NCBI GenBank assembly: GCA_002413355.1
Contig: DHWV01000005.1
Location: 1-9,181 of the forward strand
DNA length: 9,181 nt
Source of the DNA: Desulfobulbaceae bacterium UBA5173
Lineage (GTDB): Bacteria > Desulfobacterota > Desulfobulbia > Desulfobulbales > Desulfobulbaceae
Direction: 5' to 3'
Shown: positions 1 through 5,445 of the stretch, in pieces
Position numbering within the stretch: the first letter of the stretch is position 1
Layout: each line of letters opens with the position of its first letter
Position numbers and translations under genes: made by a program
The notes under the pieces: model-generated
Databases searched by the model: none
Seen by the model: the letters and a program-made list of their open reading frames with translations, nothing else
What the model was told of the DNA's origin: nothing

Positions 1-88
1 TCGTGCCAGACAGCAGAAATATACCATACGTGGAGAATCATGGATTTTTAAAAAGTTATAAGTCACAACTTGGGGTTGTCTCTATGCT
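1..88. other. Intergenic tail downstream of the MoxR/FGE-like operon
   Basis: These bases lie beyond the stop codon of the last minus-strand gene. I see no open reading frame. The segment is more AT-rich than the genes, includes a short AT palindrome (tttttaaaaa around 46-55), and contains the small hairpin listed separately at 65-79. It is cut by the window edge, so whether another gene of the same operon follows cannot be judged. Confidence 0.6.
65..79 (-). terminator. Weak hairpin 9 nt after the last operon stop codon
   Basis: Read on the minus strand, ACAAC-CCCAA-GTTGT gives a 5-bp stem with a 5-nt loop. A T-rich stretch (TTATAACTTTTT) follows a few bases downstream. It could be a weak intrinsic terminator for the operon. 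Small hairpins also sit just downstream of variable regions in some diversity-generating-retroelement targets, so its position is worth noting. The stem is short and AT-containing, so both readings are tentative. Confidence 0.3.
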
Positions 89-868
89 CTACACCACCAA
101 CCTAAAGCCGACACTGCCGCCGCTGTAATTCTCATAATGGCGGTCGCGGCTGGCGGAGCGGACGTATCCAGCAGCGCAAACCCATGAACCGCCTTTCACC
201 ACGCGCAGTTCACCGTTTCTTGCGCCGCAGGGATCAATTGCGGTCTCTTGGCCCAAATCTTCTTGCCAGAGGTCATGACACCATTCCCAGACATTGCCGT
301 GCATTTCGTACAAGCCCCACGCATTGGCAGGCAGACGACTTTTTACTTCCACAGTCCGGCGGCGGCACAAACCACCTTCTTCTTCAGCGGCGTTGTAATT
401 GACCTGCTCGGTTGTGATTTCCTCGCCAAAGGAGAACGGCGTTTCACTTCCGGCCCGACAGGAATATTCCCATTCCGCCTCGGTGGGCAGGCGGCCAGCT
501 AAGCCCGGAATCAGCCCGTTTAACTGCCGCAAAAATTGCTGCACATCGAACCAGCTCACCCGTTCTACTGGCAGCAACAGCCCACTGAACCCACTGGGAT
601 TGATCCGCATCACTGACTGCCACAGTTCCTGCGTCACGGTGGTTTCGGCCAGCCAGAAGCCCTTGGTCAAGGTCACTTCGTGCGGGGTCTCCTTACCGGG
701 CAGAAAATAGCCTTCGCTTTCTGCTGGCGGTGCGCCCATCAAAAAACGGCCCGGTTTAATCCAGCGAAAAAGTTGGCGGATGCCGTTCAGACTGAAGGTC
801 AGCCAGAGACCGCAGGCATCTTCGCCCCAGCTAGAGGCCCACGGCGGCGGAAAAAGAGAGGGGCGCAT
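89..868 (-). CDS. FGE-like (SUMF1/FGE-sulfatase fold) protein, stand-alone paralogue
   Basis: The 259-residue protein is a single FGE-sulfatase (SUMF1-like) domain with a short leader. Visible family motifs are RWIKPGRFLMG (35-45), the ETTVTQELW segment (75-83), LPTEAEWEY (128-136), NAWGLYEMHGNVWEW (182-196), GGSW (226-229) and a terminal VGFR (253-256). Residues 10-40 match the leader found before FGE-like domains in related proteins (W-A...G...GL...G....RWI.PG). True FGE oxidises a sulfatase cysteine using a copper-binding Cys pair. Here the first position is kept (C231) but the second is V236, so canonical FGE activity is unlikely; a binding role of the C-type-lectin-like fold is more probable. 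There is no signal peptide. The start lies 2 bp after the upstream stop with no clear ribosome-binding site, suggesting translational coupling. It is a tandem paralogue of the C-terminal domain of the preceding gene. Family assignment is firm; function is not. Confidence 0.88.
   Translation of the reverse strand: MRPSLFPPPWASSWGEDACGLWLTFSLNGIRQLFRWIKPGRFLMGAPPAESEGYFLPGKETPHEVTLTKGFWLAETTVTQELWQSVMRINPSGFSGLLLPVERVSWFDVQQFLRQLNGLIPGLAGRLPTEAEWEYSCRAGSETPFSFGEEITTEQVNYNAAEEEGGLCRRRTVEVKSRLPANAWGLYEMHGNVWEWCHDLWQEDLGQETAIDPCGARNGELRVVKGGSWVCAAGYVRSASRDRHYENYSGGSVGFRLVV
101..193 (-). other. Variable-region-like C-terminal segment of the stand-alone FGE-like protein
   Basis: This segment encodes residues 226-256, from GGSW to VGFR. 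Aligned without gaps to the paralogue (982-1074), the 27 residues after GGSW show 10 identical framework positions (V7, R8, S9, A10, R12, R14, V24, G25, F26, R27, numbered after the W) and 17 differing positions. Fifteen of the 17 differing codons end in C or T. This matches the place and layout of variable regions in lectin-fold proteins diversified by diversity-generating retroelements. No template repeat or reverse transcriptase is in the window, so the assignment is a hypothesis. Confidence 0.35.
280..333. repeat. 54-bp block shared with 1161-1214 (copy 1)
   Basis: These 54 bases match 1161-1214 in direct orientation with 3 mismatches (51/54). They encode the NAWGL-EMHGN-WEW core of the FGE-like domain. 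The neighbouring parts of the two paralogues are clearly more diverged at DNA level. Confidence 0.85.
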
Positions 869-870
869 GA

Positions 871-2889
871 TCAGTCTTTGCCGAAAAGGCGGCGCAGAAA
901 AGAGCTGGAATGGGCAGACTTTGGTTCAGGCACTGTAGCAGCGGCTGGCCGTTCAAGTGCGGTTTCGTGATCGCGGGCGATGCGGAATCCGACCCGATCA
1001 TTGCGGAACGTTGGAGCAAAGCGGCCCCGAACCGCCGAACGCACGCCCTTGCCGCCAAGAAACCATGAACCGCCGCGCACCACCCGAAATTCGCCCTGTT
1101 CCGGCCCTTGTGAATCAACAGCGGCATCGCTACCCAAGTCTTCCTGCCACCAATCGTGGCACCATTCCCAGAGATTGCCGTGCATTTCGTGCAAGCCCCA
1201 CGCATTGGCGGGCAAGCTGCCAACGGCCACGGTCTGCTTGCGGAATTGGCCTTTTTGGCCGCCCTGATACGGATAGCTGCCGTTGTAATTCACCTGCTCC
1301 GGCGTGATTTGGCTGCCAAAAGCGAAAGGCGCGTTGCTGCCAGCCCGGCAAGCGTATTCCCACTCCGCTTCGGTAGGCAGACGGGCGGCGAGGCCCGGCA
1401 CCATCGCGTTCAGCCGTTGCAGGAAAAGCTGCGCATCCTGCCAGCTCACGCTGTCCACGGGCAGCTCACGCCCTTGAAAACGGGAAGGATTACTCCGCAT
1501 CACAAACTGCCATAATTCTTGGCTCACCGCAGTGTCAGCCAGCCAGAAGCCCTTGCGCAAGCGCACCTCATGCTGCGTTTCCTTGCCCCACGCCTCGCGC
1601 TCGGCTTCGTCTGACGGCGAACCCATCAAGAAGCGACCCGGCTCCAGCCAGCGAAACCGCTGCATCACCCGGCCATAAAAACCGATGTAGGCGAAAAGGC
1701 CAAAGCGGTCAGTGCTGACCGGGCCATGACAACTGCGCCAACTGCCTGCGCCGCCCACTGCCGGAACGTGCCAATAAAGGCGGCAGCTCCGACCCAGCCA
1801 AGTAAGTTCGGCAAACAGTTCCCGGCTGTTGCGGCCAATCATCGCTGCCCAAGCTGGCCGGGTGCGCGGCTCGATGCGCAGCAGCTCGTTCCGGGTTTGC
1901 ACGCGGAACTGCCCCAGCCCGCGCAGCGAGCAGAGCGGATGCCTGCTTTGCACCGGCGCGGTTTCTGTTTGCCCGTTGCGACGAAGCAACAACATGTCGC
2001 TGGCCAGCTTCAGCCCGGCAATGCGGCTGCCCTTGAGCAGGCAGATGCCACTTTCCGGGCTGTTCAGCAAAAAAATATCTTCGCCTTCTTGAATCAGTAA
2101 CCAATCGTCCAGCGGTAGCGGCTCCTGAACAACAGCCAGCACTGCTTCTGACTTATATTCCTGCGGGATCACACTACCTTTTCCGAGCGCATCCCGATGA
2201 ACAATGCCATAGAGCAGAGCCGCGCTGTCGTGCTGCCTACAGAAACTCTCTGGCAGCAGCTCGAAAATTTGGCGGGCCAAAGTAATGAGATCAGCGTCCT
2301 TGCGGCGGTCGAACCATGTGCGGACAAAACGGAGCAAAAAGTGTTCCAACCAATCGGCTTGGCTACGGTCAAGCGGCTGCCCAGCACGGAGCAGTTGCAA
2401 GGCTGAGGCTGAGGGCGAATCGGCAGACTCGCGGCTGGATTCGTTGGCAAGCGGAATGAACCGCCGAGGCAAAGGTTTCTGTCGGGCGGCTGTATCGATT
2501 AACTTGGAGAGCGGCGGCGATTTTTTTAAACGGGGAGCTGACAATGGCGCATGATCAGCGCAGTGCAACTCTTTTTCCCGCAACGGGCGGACATGCCGTA
2601 CCTCTACAGGAAGCGATGAAACATCGGGGTGATAAGCACGGCTGGAACGTGTTTGCAATGGCTCACGGCTGTGCAGATGCCAGAAGTGTTCCAGCGGACA
2701 CGAGTGGAATCGTTCAGCAGGCTGTGTCTCATATTCTTCAGCCTGCGGCGGAACAGCAGTTGGCGGAGGCTCCGTTGTTGTTTGCAACTGCAATCCCAGC
2801 AAGCTGGCAGCAGCAGACAATGGAGCATCCGGGCAGGCGGCCAGCAGACGGAGCAGGTCGGCCCGGCAGACTGTCCCTTTCCGGCTCAT
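871..2889 (-). CDS. Large FGE-like protein with unassigned N-terminal half (MoxR partner)
   Basis: The 672-residue protein has several parts. Residues 1-36 are a small, probably helical segment. Residues 37-160 are a Pro/Ser/Arg-rich, probably disordered linker. Residues 165-235 look helical (W180, F184, F188, W192) and 250-340 look beta-rich. Residues 345-376 are a degenerate copy of the pre-FGE leader and 382-422 are the true leader ending RFRWLEPGRFLMGSP. The FGE-like domain spans about 410-637 (LPTEAEWEY 504-512, NAWGLHEMHGNLWEW 562-576, GGSW 606-609, VGFR 633-636), followed by a 36-residue tail ending in a basic segment, FLRRLFGKD. Both copper-cysteine positions are replaced (L611, V616), so it should not make formylglycine. 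The start codon overlaps the MoxR stop (ATGA), indicating translational coupling. I recall related MoxR partners with a vWA-like domain before the FGE domain. I see no MIDAS-type DxSxS here, so the N-terminal half stays unassigned. Likely an adaptor or sensor of the ATPase. Confidence 0.88.
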   Translation of the reverse strand: MSRKGTVCRADLLRLLAACPDAPLSAAASLLGLQLQTTTEPPPTAVPPQAEEYETQPAERFHSCPLEHFWHLHSREPLQTRSSRAYHPDVSSLPVEVRHVRPLREKELHCADHAPLSAPRLKKSPPLSKLIDTAARQKPLPRRFIPLANESSRESADSPSASALQLLRAGQPLDRSQADWLEHFLLRFVRTWFDRRKDADLITLARQIFELLPESFCRQHDSAALLYGIVHRDALGKGSVIPQEYKSEAVLAVVQEPLPLDDWLLIQEGEDIFLLNSPESGICLLKGSRIAGLKLASDMLLLRRNGQTETAPVQSRHPLCSLRGLGQFRVQTRNELLRIEPRTRPAWAAMIGRNSRELFAELTWLGRSCRLYWHVPAVGGAGSWRSCHGPVSTDRFGLFAYIGFYGRVMQRFRWLEPGRFLMGSPSDEAEREAWGKETQHEVRLRKGFWLADTAVSQELWQFVMRSNPSRFQGRELPVDSVSWQDAQLFLQRLNAMVPGLAARLPTEAEWEYACRAGSNAPFAFGSQITPEQVNYNGSYPYQGGQKGQFRKQTVAVGSLPANAWGLHEMHGNLWEWCHDWWQEDLGSDAAVDSQGPEQGEFRVVRGGSWFLGGKGVRSAVRGRFAPTFRNDRVGFRIARDHETALERPAAATVPEPKSAHSSSFLRRLFGKD
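982..1074 (-). other. Variable-region-like segment of the large FGE-like protein
   Basis: This segment encodes residues 606-636 (GGSW to VGFR). It has the same 31-residue length as the paralogue segment at 101-193 and aligns without gaps. Thirteen of the 17 differing codons end in C or T, and P17 and R20 (counted after the W) fit the PDNR-type framework seen in many diversified lectin-fold proteins. Eight of the 10 codons for identical residues differ synonymously from the paralogue, so the two copies have not recently been rewritten from one template. Unlike the stand-alone copy, 36 further residues follow it. Confidence 0.33.
1161..1214. repeat. 54-bp block shared with 280-333 (copy 2)
   Basis: This is the partner of the block at 280-333, with 51 of 54 bases identical in direct orientation. 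Of the three differences, two change the protein (Y to H and V to L) and one is synonymous. Confidence 0.85.
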
Positions 2890-4130
2890 TCCTGCGGATT
2901 TTTGCGCAAGGCAAAAGAGCTGATCCGCTCCAGCAGAGCAAGCTGTTGCTCGCTGGCACCAGGCGCAGTCATGCCCTGCACCGCCCGGAGCAAATCCAGA
3001 TATTCCGCCTGCCCTGGTTTGATCAGGCCAGCCTGCTTTGCTTCACGACGGTCGCGCACCAGCAGCTCGGCGGCCCGCTCCCGAACTTTATCGGCAAAAA
3101 TGTTGGCGAAATGCAGCTCACCGCGTTCGGCCAGCCATTTGACCACGGCCCGGTCAGAATTGAACGGTTCAGCCCGAAACGCCTGCCGACTCCACCATGT
3201 GCGCAGCCGCCGCTCGTCATCTAAACGCAGATGCAGCACCAAACAGCGGCGGACAAAGGCTGGCGGCAGGTCGCGTTCTTCGTTGGTGGTGATGATCACC
3301 AGCGGACGGGGGGAACCAGGCGGTGCGGTCACAGTCTGGCCAAGCAGCGGCACCTGAAAACCGCCATTGCCGAGCACTTCCAGCAAGGTATTGGGCAAGA
3401 CTGAGTCTGCTTTATCAATCTCGTCAAGCAAGAGGACTGCCCCGCGCCGTGCCGCTTCCTCCGGCACGATATGCGAAAAAAACGGCGGCTGATAAAATGG
3501 GCAGCGACACCGCTCATGCTGCCGCAACGCGGAAGCCCAGTCCAACGCCCACCAAAGTGGGCCGGGGCTAATCCAACTAGCTGGATGCAACTCTTCGCCA
3601 GTGCGGGCAGACAGACCGCCACTCTGCGCGACACTCAGGCCGATTGCCTTGAACAGATTCTGCCGCTTCTGCTGAAATTTTTTTTTCCGATAGCGGGCCA
3701 GCTTTTTTCGCTCTGCGGCATCGCTCTGCGGCTGTGGAGGAGAATGAAGGGGAAGAACCTCCTCAGCCTCCTCCTCCGGCTCTTGCTGACAGGCCCGCGC
3801 TGCCGCCTCAGCAGCCAAGGTCTGGGCATCATACAGCCGCGCCACTGGATCATAGTGCCAGAGCAAATCCTGTCCGTCCGCATTGGCTGTAATCACCTCA
3901 ACGATGAAAGCACGATTCAGCTCTTGGGCGGCAGCGCGGGCCAGCTGACTTTTGCCGCTGCCTGGTTCACCTCGCACCAGCAAGGGTCTGCCGGTGACGA
4001 GGGCCATTTCCACGGCCAACGCGGATTCCTCATCAAAAACATGGAAGCTCTCCTCCCACGATCCGCACCGTTCAAGTCTGATCGGCTGCTCCGCTTGGAT
4101 GCGCCGGGAACTCTGTGGACTGCTGCTCAT
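2886..4130 (-). CDS. MoxR-type AAA+ ATPase with a charged insertion
   Basis: The 414-residue cytosolic AAA+ ATPase should hydrolyse ATP to remodel a partner protein, most likely the product of the overlapping next gene. Visible motifs are Walker A GEPGSGKS (54-61), the MoxR-subfamily segment WHYDPVARLYDAQ (91-103), Walker B VLLLDEID (232-239) followed by KAD, sensor 1 in IITTNE (279-284), and the arginine-finger segment PPAFVRRC (289-296). Between YDAQ and the SPGPLWWALDW segment (188-198) lies an unusually long insertion (about 104-185), rich in Glu/Gln and then Lys/Arg. The C-terminal region (about 310-414) is the helical lid. The start at 4130 is constrained by an in-frame TGA three codons upstream, and the next Met (42) would remove conserved N-terminal residues. 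No good Shine-Dalgarno is visible. It is the first gene of a three-gene operon with its own promoter. Family confidence is high; the process served is inferred from neighbours. Confidence 0.93.
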   Translation of the reverse strand: MSSSPQSSRRIQAEQPIRLERCGSWEESFHVFDEESALAVEMALVTGRPLLVRGEPGSGKSQLARAAAQELNRAFIVEVITANADGQDLLWHYDPVARLYDAQTLAAEAAARACQQEPEEEAEEVLPLHSPPQPQSDAAERKKLARYRKKKFQQKRQNLFKAIGLSVAQSGGLSARTGEELHPASWISPGPLWWALDWASALRQHERCRCPFYQPPFFSHIVPEEAARRGAVLLLDEIDKADSVLPNTLLEVLGNGGFQVPLLGQTVTAPPGSPRPLVIITTNEERDLPPAFVRRCLVLHLRLDDERRLRTWWSRQAFRAEPFNSDRAVVKWLAERGELHFANIFADKVRERAAELLVRDRREAKQAGLIKPGQAEYLDLLRAVQGMTAPGASEQQLALLERISSFALRKNPQE

Positions 4131-4140
4131 ATAAAATCAA

Positions 4141-4154
4141 CCGCACTGCTGCGG
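4141..4154 (-). promoter_or_regulatory. Small hairpin just before the MoxR start codon
   Basis: Read on the minus strand, CCGCA-GCAG-TGCGG can form a 5-bp stem with a tetraloop ending 10 nt before the ATG, where a Shine-Dalgarno would be expected. An alternative pairing (GCTGC-C-GCAGC) uses overlapping bases. It may influence translation of the operon, but no regulator is visible. Confidence 0.25.
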
Positions 4155-4220
4155 CAGCTCTGCATTCTGATTGAAGAAAAATTCGCACGACAGGGACTCT
4201 GCACCGTACGCAGCAAAAGG

Positions 4221-4249
4221 ATTGTACCATGGAACGGCGGGCTTATCAA
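4221..4249 (-). promoter_or_regulatory. Sigma-70-type promoter of the MoxR/FGE-like operon
   Basis: On the minus strand the -35 is TTGATA (4249-4244, 5 of 6 consensus), the spacer is exactly 17 bp, and the -10 is TACAAT (4226-4221, 5 of 6), preceded by TG plus one base, which makes an extended -10 (TGGTACAAT). Transcription would start near 4214, leaving a leader of about 80 nt before the MoxR start codon. The site lies in the 179-bp gap after cbiD, so the operon can be expressed independently of its upstream neighbours. Confidence 0.65.
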
Positions 4250-4309
4250 AGGAAAGGGCAGGGAATACAGCTGAACCGGTACAACAGGATGTCATTGACG
4301 GAATCACGT

Positions 4310-5383
4310 TCAAACGCATTCCGCAAGGCCTTTCTCCGAAGTCACCAGCCAGACCTGCACAGGCAGACCGGAGAGCTGCTCCGCATACTGCTTGGCCCGC
4401 AGACACACGGCCTGTACCAGATCAGCCCGGCCTTGCGCCTGCACTGTTTGCAGCAGCTCTCTGGCGGTGTTGGCAGCCGCCAGTTTGGCGGCATTTTTTT
4501 TGTCCAAGCCCAGTTCGGCCAGCAGCTCCGCCGCCTGCCGCACATCCAGCGCGCCGTGACGGACATGGGTCTGTGGAATGCCGAGAGCGCACTTTAGCAC
4601 CTTGCCCCACATCCCAGCCAGATGAATGCTGCGGAAGCCGAGCCGACGGGCCGTGTTCAAGGCGAAGGCCAGATAATCGCCCATCATCACCTGCGCTTCC
4701 TCAGGCAGTCCAAGCCGGGCCTGCACTGCCGCTTCGGACGTACGGCCTGTAGAGAGCAGCACCACGTCCAGCCCAGCGGCGCGGGCCACGCGCATGGATG
4801 CCTCAATGGTCGCTGTCCACGCCTCGGCGGAAACCGGGCGGACGATGCCGGTGGTGCCGAGAATCGACAACCCGCCGATAATGCCCAGCCGCCGGTTCAG
4901 GGTTTTCTCTGCCAGCCGCTCGCCGTCAGGGATGCTGAGGGTCACAGTCAGGCGCACATGTTCCTGTCCTGCCTCCAGCAAGGCTTCGCAGACAGCTGCC
5001 CTGATCATCTGCCGAGGAACCGGGTTGATGGCTGGCTCGCCGACTTGAACCGCCAAGCCCGGTTTGGTCACCATGCCAACTCCTTCCCCTGCTTTTATGA
5101 CAATTGCCTCGCCTGTCCCGCCCGGTTCCTGCACCCTGACTGTGGCGATAATTTCCGCACCATTTGTCACATCGGGATCATCACCTGCGTCCTTGATCAC
5201 GGAGCTGGAGGCGGCTCCGTCCTGCGCCGTGCAGCGATGCAGACGGAAACTGCGCTGCGAGGTGTCAGGGAAAGAAATTTTCACTTCAGCAGGAGAGTGT
5301 CCGCACAGCAGAGCCAGTGTTGCGCCCTTGGCAGCGGCGGCGGCGCAGGCACCGGTGGTGAAACCGGAACGGAGACTCGTCAT
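4310..5383 (-). CDS. cbiD: Cobalt-precorrin-5B C1-methyltransferase CbiD
   Basis: The 357-residue protein methylates C-1 of cobalt-precorrin-5B with S-adenosylmethionine, in the anaerobic (early cobalt insertion) route to cobalamin, and acts in the cytosol. Family signatures run in order: the N-terminal RSGFTTGACAAAAAKGA (5-21), KDAGDDPDVTNGAEI (64-78), GEGVGMVTKPGL (99-110), GEPAINPVPRQMI (115-127) and RRLGIIGGLSILGTTGIVRP (164-183). The length is normal for CbiD. The reading frame is complete and starts at the ATG that begins the conserved N-terminus; an upstream ATG six bases earlier is out of frame. No strong ribosome-binding site is visible. It lies 62 bp after the dnaJ-like gene on the same strand and may be read from that promoter. 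No other cobalamin gene is in the window, so it is an orphan relative to the usual cbi cluster. Identification is secure. Confidence 0.96.
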   Translation of the reverse strand: MTSLRSGFTTGACAAAAAKGATLALLCGHSPAEVKISFPDTSQRSFRLHRCTAQDGAASSSVIKDAGDDPDVTNGAEIIATVRVQEPGGTGEAIVIKAGEGVGMVTKPGLAVQVGEPAINPVPRQMIRAAVCEALLEAGQEHVRLTVTLSIPDGERLAEKTLNRRLGIIGGLSILGTTGIVRPVSAEAWTATIEASMRVARAAGLDVVLLSTGRTSEAAVQARLGLPEEAQVMMGDYLAFALNTARRLGFRSIHLAGMWGKVLKCALGIPQTHVRHGALDVRQAAELLAELGLDKKNAAKLAAANTARELLQTVQAQGRADLVQAVCLRAKQYAEQLSGLPVQVWLVTSEKGLAECV

Positions 5384-5445
5384 AACGGCATGGTATTCTA
5401 TGTGGTTTCAGGTTGAACGCGCTTCATCAGCGCACAATTTTCGTT

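Noticed and set aside
89..2889. Active sulfatase-maturing FGE, or a complete DGR cassette, in this operon
   Set aside because: The copper-cysteine pair is missing from both domains. No sulfatase, reverse transcriptase, accessory protein or AAC-rich template repeat is present in the window.
2544..3357. Plus-strand frames of 226 and 242 codons opposite the MoxR and large FGE-like genes
   Set aside because: Both are antisense shadows with low-complexity Arg/Ser-rich translations and no family motifs.
3471..4274. Long open frame of 267 codons on the plus strand opposite the MoxR gene
   Set aside because: It lies antisense to a gene with intact AAA+ motifs, has no recognisable domain or ribosome-binding site, and fits the usual shadow frames of GC-rich genes.
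4622..5416. 264-codon plus-strand frame opposite cbiD
   Set aside because: CbiD signatures on the minus strand are unmistakable, and the antisense translation has no recognisable motif.
5417..5433. GCGCT-TCATC-AGCGC hairpin between the dnaJ-like gene and cbiD as a terminator
   Set aside because: The stem is only 5 bp and no U tract follows on the minus strand, so termination there is unlikely.
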